Assembly (NCBI GenBank): GCA_035477015.1
Contig: DATILB010000023.1
Span: 1 to 25,844, forward strand
Length of the DNA stretch: 25,844 nt
Direction of reading: 5' to 3'
Source: SSC3 sp035477015
Lineage (GTDB): Bacteria; Actinomycetota; Actinomycetes; Propionibacteriales; Nocardioidaceae
A program made the translations under genes and the position numbers. Positions 7,956 to 15,900 of the stretch are shown piece after piece. Each line of letters begins with the position of its first letter. The stretch's first letter is position 1. A model generated the notes under the pieces. It had not been told where the DNA came from. It saw nothing but the letters and a program-made list of their open reading frames with translations, and ran no database searches.

Positions 7956-8622
7956 GGTTCGACAATCTATATCCGGCGCCGCGCACCGTCTCCAGACTGT
8001 TCCGATCGAAGGGCTCGTCGATCTTGCAACGGAGGCGTCGGATGTAGACCTCCACGATGTTGGGGTCCCCCTCGAAGTCGTAGTCCCACACTCCATCGAG
8101 GATCTCGGACTTCGGGTTGACCAGGTCTGCGCGACGCATGAGGTACTCGAGCACCGAGAACTCGCGCGCCGTGAGCGCGACCTCCGTCTCGCCCCGCCAG
8201 CAGCGGTGGCGGGCCGAGTCCAGACGCAGGTCACCTACCTCGATCGGCGCCGGCTCGCCGCGCGAGGTGCGGCGTAGCAGCGCACGTACGTGCGCAACGA
8301 GGACCGGGAAGGAGAACGGCTTCATCAGGTAGTCGTCGGCACCTGCCTCGAGTGCCTCGGTCTGGTCGAGTACGCCGTCCCGAGCGGTCAGCACCAGGAT
8401 GGGCGTCCAGTTGCCCTGCTCCCGAAGCTTGCGACAGACCTCGACACCATTGACTCCCGGCAGCATCAGGTCCAGGACGAGCAGGTCGTACCGGTACTCC
8501 GTTGCCCGCCACAGACCGTCTTGCCCGTCGTTCGAGACCTCGACGGAGAAGCCCTCTGCGTGGAGACCGCGCTTGACCATCGCCGCGATCCGCTTGTCGT
8601 CCTCCACGACGAGGATCTTCAT
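7945..8622 (-). CDS. OmpR/PhoB-family response regulator
   Basis: 225 aa. The receiver domain (about 1-118) has the acidic pair ED8-D9, the phospho-acceptor D51 in VLDLMLPG, the switch Thr of LVLTA (T79) and the invariant K101 in MKPF. The C-terminal winged-helix DNA-binding domain (about 126-222) has LTAREFSVLEYLMRR, the recognition-helix region NIVEVYIRRLRCKID and the terminal hairpin VRGAGYRL. OmpR-family dimers bind head-to-tail to direct repeats with a pitch of 10-11 bp, which matches the repeats seen in this window. Its ATG overlaps the permease stop (ATGA, 8619-8622), and the kinase start lies within its last codons. It should be activated by the kinase and is the natural candidate to regulate its own operon. 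Confidence 0.97.
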   Translation of the reverse strand: MKILVVEDDKRIAAMVKRGLHAEGFSVEVSNDGQDGLWRATEYRYDLLVLDLMLPGVNGVEVCRKLREQGNWTPILVLTARDGVLDQTEALEAGADDYLMKPFSFPVLVAHVRALLRRTSRGEPAPIEVGDLRLDSARHRCWRGETEVALTAREFSVLEYLMRRADLVNPKSEILDGVWDYDFEGDPNIVEVYIRRLRCKIDEPFDRNSLETVRGAGYRLSNRGG

Positions 8623-9875
8623 GTTCCTGCCCTCAATGCATCCACCGGCTCGAGCCGCGCAGCGCGCACTGCCGGGTAGGCCCCCGCCAGTAGCCCGGTG
8701 AGCCCGCCGATCACCGGCGCGAACAACGGCACGAAGGGGTCGATCACCGGGGTCCAGGTCTGGTAGCCGGCCACGACGACGACCACGACCATGCCGAGAC
8801 TCGCGCCTAGGACGCCGCCGAGGACTCCCACCGTGGCGCTCTCAAGGAGGAACTGCGACGCGATATGTCGACGGGTCGCCCCCAGTGCGCGGCGTAGCCC
8901 GATCTCGCCGATCCGCTCCATCACGGACACCAGGGTGACGTTGGCGATGCCGATCGCGCCGACCAGCAGCGAGACGCCGCCGAGCATGAGGAAGAGGATC
9001 TCCAGGTCGTTGCGCACACCCGCCCGAGTCGGTTGCGGCGGCTCCGGGGACGCGACGACCAGGCCGGCCGGGATATCGGGCCGGAGGGCGAACGGAACCT
9101 GTTGGGACAGCAGGCCTGCGGCGCCGACCTGGGTCCTGACGACCAACGACTCCGGAGCCTGCAGGTTGTAGACCTGCGTCGCCGTCCCCTCAGGCATCAG
9201 GATCGAGCTGTTCAGACGGAACTTCGCCCCGACGCCGTCGAGGATGCCCACGACGAGGAAGACCTGGTCCCCGATGCTGATCGACGGAAGCTGGTCCACG
9301 GTGGTGATACCGAGCTGCTCGGCGGCGTTCGGTCCCAAGACGACGACTCGGTCTGCGCGCACCGAATGACCCTCGTCGAGCAGCAGGCCGGTGCGCAGCG
9401 TGGCCCGCACTGTCGGGAAGATCTCCGGCGAGACGGCCGTGACAGCGAGCTTGAACCTGCTCTGACTCTGAGGGTCGATCACCGGCGACGCAGTGACCAG
9501 CGCGTCACCGATATCGACAGTGCTCATGGTCGCCGCCGAGACGACGCCGTTGAGCCGGGCAACCCGTTGAACTGAGTCCATGGGCAGGTCGTTCGAGGGT
9601 GCGCCCTCTTCGGCCGTCTTGGCAGACACCGTGATCTCGGTCGCTGCCAGCTCGTCGAAACGGGCGATGATCTGGTTCCCGGCTGTGCGCGACAGCCCGA
9701 GGGTCGCCACCAGCGCGGCGAGTCCGATGACGGTCCCGAGGACGGTCAGGAACATCCGTACCGGACGAGCGAAGAGGCCCGCGAAAGCCTCGCCGACCAG
9801 GTCGCGCAGCCACACGCGGGAGGGCTCGACGGCGACTTCCGACAGCGTCGGTCGGTCGGTCTTGGTCGCAGTCAT
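8619..9875 (-). CDS. MacB-type ABC transporter permease (MacB_PCD + FtsX domain)
   Basis: 418 aa with the four-helix MacB layout. The first TM lies at about residues 40-62 (RMFLTVLGTVIGLAALVATLGL) and is followed by a large extracytoplasmic MacB core domain (about 63-285). A C-terminal FtsX domain carries three TMs and the cytoplasmic motif VMERIGEIGLRRALGATRRHI, ending with AYPAVRAARLEPVDALRAG, a typical MacB-family terminus. These transporters act mechanically, moving substrates or signals without a classical transmembrane channel. The start overlaps the ATPase stop by ATGA, and the response regulator overlaps its own stop by ATGA. In a cell without an outer membrane the partner adaptor probably reaches the peptidoglycan. 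Substrate unknown; antimicrobial peptide or lipid export are the usual family roles. Confidence 0.95.
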   Translation of the reverse strand: MTATKTDRPTLSEVAVEPSRVWLRDLVGEAFAGLFARPVRMFLTVLGTVIGLAALVATLGLSRTAGNQIIARFDELAATEITVSAKTAEEGAPSNDLPMDSVQRVARLNGVVSAATMSTVDIGDALVTASPVIDPQSQSRFKLAVTAVSPEIFPTVRATLRTGLLLDEGHSVRADRVVVLGPNAAEQLGITTVDQLPSISIGDQVFLVVGILDGVGAKFRLNSSILMPEGTATQVYNLQAPESLVVRTQVGAAGLLSQQVPFALRPDIPAGLVVASPEPPQPTRAGVRNDLEILFLMLGGVSLLVGAIGIANVTLVSVMERIGEIGLRRALGATRRHIASQFLLESATVGVLGGVLGASLGMVVVVVVAGYQTWTPVIDPFVPLFAPVIGGLTGLLAGAYPAVRAARLEPVDALRAGT

Positions 9876-10555
9876 GCCTCACCCACGATCACGCCGTCCG
9901 CGATCCGCACGCGACGGTCCGCCCACTGCGCCACGCCTGTGTCGTGGGTGATCATCACGATCGTGCGGCGCTCGTTGCGAAGTGCGCCGAGCAGCTCGAG
10001 GATGCTGGTGGTGGTGGCCGAGTCCAGGTTGCCGGTGGGTTCGTCACAAAGCAGCAGCTCGGGTTCGTTCAGCAGCGCACGAGCAATCGCCACGCGCTGC
10101 CGCTCCCCTCCGGACAACTTGGTCGGGAGGAAGTCGTGGCGCCCGTCGAGCCCGACCGCCGCAAGCGCCGTGCGTGCACGCGCCGCACGCCCCACCCGTG
10201 AGCGCCGGCGGTAGACCTCGGCGAGCATCACGTTCTCGAGCACGCTGCGGTAGCTCAGCAAGTGGAAGGACTGGAAGATGAAGCCGAAGTGCTGGCTCCT
10301 CAGCCCGGCACGCTGCCGGTCGCTGAGACCAGCGACGTCGATGCCGTCGAGCGAGTACGACCCTGAGCTCTGGCGGTCGAGACAGCCGACGATGTTGAGC
10401 AGGGTGGACTTCCCCGACCCCGACGCACCGACCACGGCAACGGTCTCGCCCGGGTAGACGTCGAGGTCGATCCCGCGCAGGGCGACGACGGGGGCCTCCG
10501 CGCCGTACTGCCGGCTGACTCCGCGCAGCTTCACCATCGGCTGCACGGGAGTCAC
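9872..10555 (-). CDS. MacB/LolD-type ABC transporter ATP-binding protein
   Basis: 227 aa. Walker A is GASGSGKST (about 43-51), the Q-loop FIFQSFHLL has Q95, the signature is LSGGERQRVAIARAL (147-161), Walker B is LLLCDEPTGNLD (167-178) and the switch His is in ITHD (H204). The length and the DEPTGNLD wording are those of the MacB/LolD group that pairs with FtsX-type permeases. The GTG at 10555 overlaps the TGA of the adaptor gene (GTGA) and the stop overlaps the permease ATG (ATGA), so all three are coupled. A later ATG seven codons in (MVKLRGV) is an alternative start. Confidence 0.96.
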   Translation of the reverse strand: MTPVQPMVKLRGVSRQYGAEAPVVALRGIDLDVYPGETVAVVGASGSGKSTLLNIVGCLDRQSSGSYSLDGIDVAGLSDRQRAGLRSQHFGFIFQSFHLLSYRSVLENVMLAEVYRRRSRVGRAARARTALAAVGLDGRHDFLPTKLSGGERQRVAIARALLNEPELLLCDEPTGNLDSATTTSILELLGALRNERRTIVMITHDTGVAQWADRRVRIADGVIVGEA

Positions 10556-11739
10556 CCACCAGCCTGTTCGCGCGTCTCGAACCCGATGACCACCTGGTCA
10601 CCGACCTCGAGGGTGCCGCTCGTCGGCGTCACGGCGACGTAACCATCCGCCGCGAGGCCTGCTGTCACCTGCACGTAGCTGAGCTCGCCGTCGACGGAAC
10701 GACGAACCCGTGAGCCGCCGTCGGGAGCCAGCGACAGCGCACTGACCGGCACGGTGAGCGTCGCCTTCACCGTGGACTCGATCGGCACCGTGATCCGCAC
10801 CGACGAGCCGACGAGTGCGGCAGGGGGGTTGCTGACCGTGACTCGGAACGAGACGTGGAAGGAGTCTGCTCCCCCGGTGCCGGGGCCGCTCGCGACTCGG
10901 CTGACGACGCCCGTCGTGCTCAGTCCTTGACCCGACTCGTCGAGCACGACCTTCGTGCCGGGCACGACCAACGCTGCCTGGTTCACGGGCAGCTGACCGT
11001 CGACCACGACGTCCAGGTCGGTGACCGTGATCAGAGCCTCACCAGGCTCCGAGCCGACGGCGGAGAGCACTTCGGTGACCTGGAGTCTGGCCTCGGCCAC
11101 GTAGATGACCTCGTCCGCGGGCAGCTGAACGCCGGGGCCGGCACTGCCACCGGCAACCAGCGCGGCCTCCGGCGGCCGACGATCGGCCAGCTCCCCTGCG
11201 TCGGCCACAAAAGGCTCGAAGCCGTTGCGGCGGTACAGGGACGCGACGGACTGGCCGGTCGCTGCGTCGTACACGCCGTCCACCACGCCCGGGTTGAGAC
11301 CGGCCCGCCTCAGAGCCTTCTCCAGCTGCGTCACATCCGGGCCGGACATCCCAGGTCCGAGGTCGCGGAAGGACGGCTGCACGCCGTACATCAGGAACAC
11401 GGGGCGACCGGAGATGGTCAGCAGCACATCGGCCTCTCGGACCTTCGTGCCCGGCTGGGGCGTGCTGGTGACGATCTGGGGGCCAGACTTGAGGAAGGAC
11501 GAGGTCACCGTCAGCTTCTGCGGTGATCGGTACTGCGCTGTCCCCCGCGTCACGACCTTGGTCACCAGCACCTTCTCCTCGACAGGGACCAGGATCGGCG
11601 TCGGGACGGGAGCAGCCGTCTGGGCTGCGGCCTCCGCTGGAGATCGGATCTGCTCGTTCGCCACCCACGTGGCGAGCGAGGACACGAGCACGGACGCAAC
11701 AACCAGGAGCAGGACGTTCCTACGCTTCATCAGTCCCAC
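10552..11739 (-). CDS. Periplasmic-adaptor-like protein with embedded peptidoglycan-binding domain
   Basis: 395 aa from GTG 11739, or 392 from the ATG at 11730; the AGAAGGG ribosome site is too close to the GTG and fits the ATG better. A signal anchor (KRRNVLLLVVASVLVSSLATWV) is followed by a beta-rich adaptor body. A lipoyl-like first half ends near GTKVREADVLLTISGRPVFLMYG. A peptidoglycan-binding-1 domain comes next (about 125-170; GMSGPDVTQLEKALRRAGLN, VDGVYDAATGQSVASLYR). The second half of the adaptor (VIYVAEARLQVTEVL, barrel-like strands, VPVSALSLAPDGGSRV, LEVGDQVVIG) completes it. Gram-negative MacA proteins carry a coiled-coil hairpin between the lipoyl halves; here the peptidoglycan-binding module occupies that place. 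First gene of the MacB/two-component operon, so it should sit outside the membrane and link the permease to the cell wall. Confidence 0.92.
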   Translation of the reverse strand: MGLMKRRNVLLLVVASVLVSSLATWVANEQIRSPAEAAAQTAAPVPTPILVPVEEKVLVTKVVTRGTAQYRSPQKLTVTSSFLKSGPQIVTSTPQPGTKVREADVLLTISGRPVFLMYGVQPSFRDLGPGMSGPDVTQLEKALRRAGLNPGVVDGVYDAATGQSVASLYRRNGFEPFVADAGELADRRPPEAALVAGGSAGPGVQLPADEVIYVAEARLQVTEVLSAVGSEPGEALITVTDLDVVVDGQLPVNQAALVVPGTKVVLDESGQGLSTTGVVSRVASGPGTGGADSFHVSFRVTVSNPPAALVGSSVRITVPIESTVKATLTVPVSALSLAPDGGSRVRRSVDGELSYVQVTAGLAADGYVAVTPTSGTLEVGDQVVIGFETREQAGG

Positions 11740-11785
11740 AACCCTTCTGATCGGCAGCCAAGGCCCCCAGCGTCTCAGAGTGCGT

Positions 11786-11801
11786 CTGACAGCAGGCTGA
11801 A
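11786..11801 (-). promoter_or_regulatory. Candidate OmpR-type direct repeat facing the MacB/two-component operon
   Basis: On the minus strand the sequence reads TTCAGcctgctGTCAG, two TCAG half-sites at an 11-bp pitch. It lies 47 bp upstream of the GTG at 11739 and points toward that operon, which includes the response regulator itself. A weak -10-like GACGCT falls at the same spacing after the repeat as in the other copies. This would fit autoregulation. Supported by repetition of the pattern, not by experiment. Confidence 0.5.
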
Positions 11802-11817
11802 CGCAGATCCAGACTTT

Positions 11818-11850
11818 GTCAGGTTGCTTTCAGCAAGGCAGTGGTCTCAT
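11818..11850 (+). promoter_or_regulatory. Candidate OmpR-type direct repeat facing the Cys-Met lipoprotein gene
   Basis: GTCAGgttgctTTCAG at 11818-11833 has two half-sites at an 11-bp pitch. A weak -10-like TCTCAT lies at 11845-11850, the same distance from the repeat as TAGCCT is in the ABC-2 promoter. Transcription would start around 11857, giving a leader of about 30 bases to the ATG at 11887. It is divergent from the copy at 11786-11801, 16 bp away, so one intergenic region carries two outward-facing elements. Confidence 0.5.
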
Positions 11851-11886
11851 TGTGCTCCTGGCTTCCGGTTCTACGAGGAGGATCCG

Positions 11887-12747
11887 ATGTTCGCGAGTGC
11901 GCGACGAGTTGTGATTCTGGCTGCCTGTGCGCTTGCGATGTCCGGGTGTGGAGAGGACTCAGGACCATCGGGTGACACCAAGCTGCCCGGCACCAAGGAG
12001 TTCGGTCTTACGCCGGAGGAGTTCCAGGAGCACATCGAGAAGACCCAGACCGCCATCGCAAAGTGCATGACCGACGAGGGCTTCGAGTACATCCCCGTCG
12101 ACGTCCAGACCGTCGAAGCAGCGCAGGCCAGGGTTCGGACCGACCCGGGGTACACGCGTCGGACCTACAAGGAGAAGTGGGGCCTGGGCGTGACCACCCG
12201 GCTCGACAACCCCGTTCGCGACACCGGCCTGGGACCGAACCTGCAGATCCATGACAGCCTCCCGAAGTCCGAACAGGACGCCTACTTCCAGACGCTGTTC
12301 GGCGACGACTGGAACGCCGACTTCGTGTTCACGATGGACGAGGAGGACTTCTCGGCGACGGGCGGTTGCACGCGGGAGGGGGTGGAGCAGGTGTTCACGG
12401 AGGACCAGCTGAAGGGCACCTACGTGAACCCCAAGGACGTCCTCGTCGAGGAGGACCCCCGGATCATCGCCGCGTCGAAGAAGTGGTCAGAGTGCATGAA
12501 TGACCGCGGCTATGAGTACGAAGAGGACCAGGACGAGATCATCGACGAGTACCTCGAACGCCTCGAGGAGCTGCTCGACGGTGACGACGCCGCGACTCTG
12601 ACGGGCGAGCGACTCGCCGAGCTCGAGCAGCTACGCCAGGAGGAGATCGCGGTGGCCATCGCCGACCTGGAATGCCAGCTGCTGCACACCGACGAGATCT
12701 TCCGCCAGGTGGAGTTCGAGGTCTTCGGCGAGCGCGTCAGCGGCTGA
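11887..12747 (+). CDS. Putative lipoprotein with duplicated CM-x-D-x-G-(F/Y)-E-Y motif
   Basis: 286 aa from the ATG at 11887, which has a strong AGGAGG at 11876-11881. The frame is open from a TTG at 11824, but that would lie inside the putative operator, so the later start is chosen. The signal peptide ends in a lipobox AMSGC with Cys21. The mature protein is very acidic. It carries CMTDEGFEY at about residue 61 and CMNDRGYEY at about 204, two copies of one short motif, plus further cysteines near 162 and 267, so two disulfides are possible. The C-terminal third is strongly helical and charged (YLERLEELLDGDD, ERLAELEQLRQEE), perhaps a coiled coil. No catalytic family is recognised. Similar CM..G(F/Y) lipoproteins are common in actinobacteria. 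It is transcribed divergently from the MacB/two-component operon and may be its extracellular partner or sensor input. Confidence 0.87.
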   Translation: MFASARRVVILAACALAMSGCGEDSGPSGDTKLPGTKEFGLTPEEFQEHIEKTQTAIAKCMTDEGFEYIPVDVQTVEAAQARVRTDPGYTRRTYKEKWGLGVTTRLDNPVRDTGLGPNLQIHDSLPKSEQDAYFQTLFGDDWNADFVFTMDEEDFSATGGCTREGVEQVFTEDQLKGTYVNPKDVLVEEDPRIIAASKKWSECMNDRGYEYEEDQDEIIDEYLERLEELLDGDDAATLTGERLAELEQLRQEEIAVAIADLECQLLHTDEIFRQVEFEVFGERVSG

Positions 12748-12933
12748 CGGGTCAAGATCGCCCGGTCCGAGACGGATTGCCCCTGCGCGCGCGCTTTCCA
12801 TAGCCCGCCGCCCCCCCCAATAGCGTATTTTTGGCGATCCTCGCGGATGATGGCGCGCCTCCCACGACACGGCAACCTGAATAGAACCTGAGTAATGGCT
12901 ACTCAGAGGGAAGTTTCTGGGAGGCCGGGAGCG
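12748..12933. other. Intergenic region upstream of the RND operon
   Basis: 186 bp without a gene. It contains a run of eight C at 12811-12818, directly followed by an AT-rich patch (AATAGCGTATTTTT, 12819-12832) unusual for this GC-rich window and a possible promoter core. The operator-like repeats follow at 12877-12906. I see no strong intrinsic terminator for the preceding lipoprotein gene. Confidence 0.5.
12877..12906. promoter_or_regulatory. Compound operator-like repeats before the RND operon
   Basis: Two overlapping symmetries are visible. CTGAAtagaacCTGAG at 12877-12892 is the inverse-strand form of the TCAG direct repeat seen at the other three sites (11-bp pitch), here pointing away from the RND genes. 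CTGAGTA at 12888-12894 and TACTCAG at 12900-12906 form a perfect 7-bp inverted repeat around a 5-bp spacer. The inverted repeat overlaps the first ATG of the long open frame (12895), which supports that ATG not being the true start. Could be a repressor site, a reverse-oriented regulator site, or both. Confidence 0.4.
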
Positions 12934-15900
12934 ATGATGCGCTGGGTCGTGGGGTCAAGTCTGAAGTTCCACCGACTGATCGTGGCCGCCGCCGTGGGGG
13001 TGATCGCCTTCGGCATCGTCCAGGTGGGTAGAACGCCTGTCGATGCCCTGCCGGAGTTCAGTCCGCCCACCGTCGAGGTGCAGACGGAGGCGCTCGGGCT
13101 CTCGGCGGCCGAGGTCGAGCAGCTGATCACCGTCCCCCTCGAGCAGGACCTGCTGGTCGGTGTGGCGTTCCTCGACGAGATCGAGTCCGTCTCGCTGCCC
13201 GGACTCTCGTCCGTGGTCATGACCTTCGAGCCGGGGACCGATCTGCTCGACGCCCGTCAGGTCGTGCAGGAGCGACTCACCCAGGCGGTCGGCATCGCCG
13301 GCCTGCCGGCGGTCGCCAAGCTGCCGCAGATGATCCAGCCGCTCTCCACCAACAGCCGTGTGTCGATGGTCAAGCTGACCTCTTCGGAGCTGTCAGCGAT
13401 CGAGATGTCCGTGCTCGCCCGTTGGGTGATCAGCCCACGTCTGCTCGGAGTCTCAGGTGTCGCGAACGTCGCGATCTGGGGAAACCGAGAGCGCCAGCTT
13501 CAGGTCCTCGTCGACCCGCAGCGGCTGCAGCGGAAGGGAATCACGCTGTCCCAGATCGTCAGGACTGCGGGCAACTCGCTCGAGGTGTCGCCGCTGTCCT
13601 ACCTGGAGGCATCGTCACCGGGCACCGGTGGCTTCATCGAGACCGGGAACCAGCGACTCAACGTGTTCCATGAGCAGGCCATCTCCACGCCGGAAGAGCT
13701 CGCACAGGTGCCACTCGAAGGCACCGACGGCGAACGCGTCACCGTCAACGGCGAGCCTGAGCTGCTAGGCGACGTGACGGACGTTGTCGAGAACCACCAG
13801 CCGCTGATCGGTGACACTTCGTGCAGCGCTGGGAGTCAGTGCCTCCTGCTCGTGGTCGAGAAGTTCCCGGGCGCCAGCACCGTTGACGTGTCCGATGGAG
13901 TCGACAGCGCCATCGCCGCACTCCGTCCCGGCCTTGCCGACATGACGCTCGACTCCTCCGTCTACCGGCCGGCAGCCTACGTGGACTCGGCTCTGGACAA
14001 CCTGGGCTGGGCACTGCTCATCGGCGCCGCCCTGTTGATGCTGCTGATCCTGGCGTTCTTCGACTGGAGGCGGTCGGTCATCGCGGCCGCGACCATCGTC
14101 GTGTCGTCGGCGACCGCCGTCGTCATGCTGGACGTCCTTGGTGCGACCGTCGACCTGATGGTGGTTGCGGGTCTGGTGCTCGGACTCACCGCGATCGTCG
14201 ACGACGCCGTGAACGACGTCGACGCCATCATCGCGAGGCTGCGTGCACGACGCGATGACGGCGACGCCAGGCGCCTGCCGACCGTGATCATCGAGGCCGC
14301 GACACTGGCTCGGGGCCCTGTCCTCTACGCAGCGCTCATCGTCGCAGCGGCGGCGATCCCGCTGCTCTTCCTCCGCGGCGAGGGAGGGGCCTTCCTGCCC
14401 TCCATCGCGCTGAGCTACCTGCTCGCAGTCGGCGCGTCGATGTTGTCGGCGCTCGTCATCCTGCCGGTGATGTGCATGCTGTTGGTCGGCAACGCGCCTG
14501 CCCGCGCCCGGGAGTCGCGCGTCGCGGGGTCACTGCACGCTCGATACGACTCGATGGGCCCGCAACTGGTTGCTCGCCCGGTCGCCGCGTTCGCCGTGAT
14601 CGCAGCCCTTGCCGCGGGCGGGTTCATCGCCGCGCCGTTCCTGGAGAGCTCGCTGCGCCCGGCACTCCAGGAGCGAGCCGTCCTGATGAACGTAGAGGCG
14701 GCGCCTGGCACGTCCCTGCTCCGGATGACGGAGCTCACCACGGCGGCCGTCGCGGATCTCGAGGCGTTGCCCGGCATTCGCGAGGCGAACGCCCACGTGG
14801 GCCGCGCTATCACGTCCGACCAGAAGGTAGACGTCAACCAGGGTCAGATCTGGGTGTCGATGGACGATGCAGCTGACTACGACAAGTCGGTCGCTGCGAT
14901 CTCCGGAACGCTCTCGTCCAACCCGGAGCTCACCGGAGAGGTTCTCACCTACTCCGACCAACGCGTCCGCGACGTGCTGCGCGAGGCCGAGCACGACGTG
15001 GTCGTGCGGGTGTACGGCGAGGACGCGGCGGTGCTGGATGCCAAGGCTGAAGAGCTTCGGGCAGCGATCGAGCAGCTGGACGGTGTGTCCACAGTCAACG
15101 TCGACGCCGCACCCGAGGAGCCGACGGTCGAGGTCCGGGTAGACCTTGCCAAGGCCCAACAGCTGGGCATCAAGCCCGGCGATGTACGGCGGGCCGCGTC
15201 AGCCCTGCTGGGCGGCATCACGGTCGGCCACCTCTTCCAGAACCAGAAGGTGTTCGACGTCGTTGTCTGGGGTGCCCCGCAGGTTCGCGAGGACGAGAAC
15301 GACCTCAGGAACCTGCTCATCGACACTCCTGACGGTCGTACGATCCGGCTCGGCGATGTGGCCGAGGTGGCGAACGTCCCCAACGACACGGTGATCCGCC
15401 ACGAGTCTGTTGCCCGGTTCCTCGAGCTGACGGCCGACGTGAGCGGACGCGATGTCTCGGACGTGACGTCAGACGTCGAGGCCGCCATCGCAGCGACGGC
15501 CTTCCCGCTTGACCACCACGCGGAAGTGATCGACCTGTACGCGGAGCGCCAGGCCGACACCACCCGGCTTATCGGCGTCGCCGTGGCCGTACTGATCGCG
15601 ATCTTCCTGTTGCTCCAGGCTGCGTTCCGTAGCTGGCGCCTGGCCGTCCTCGGACTGGTCACGCTCCCTGTCGCGGTGACCGGCGGCCTCTTCGTCGCCC
15701 TGCTCGACGGAGGCACCGTGAAGCTCGGCACGATCGCCGGCATCCTGGTGGGGCTAGGACTAGCAGCACGGGGCCTGGTCACCTTCGTCAGGCATTGTCA
15801 GCACCTGCAGATCCACGAGGGAGTCGCCTTCGACGACGCCCTGGTGGTCCGCGCGACGCGGGACCGGCTGGTTCCGATGCTGCAGTCCGCACTGGCGACC

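Noticed and set aside
7956..8234. N-terminal extension of the histidine kinase into the response regulator gene
   Set aside because: The extension is another frame of the DNA-binding domain of the regulator; the kinase's own TM1 follows the GTG at 7955.
11824..11886. TTG start extending the Cys-Met lipoprotein upstream
   Set aside because: It lies inside the candidate operator and would place 21 residues before a clear lipoprotein signal peptide; the AGGAGG favours 11887.
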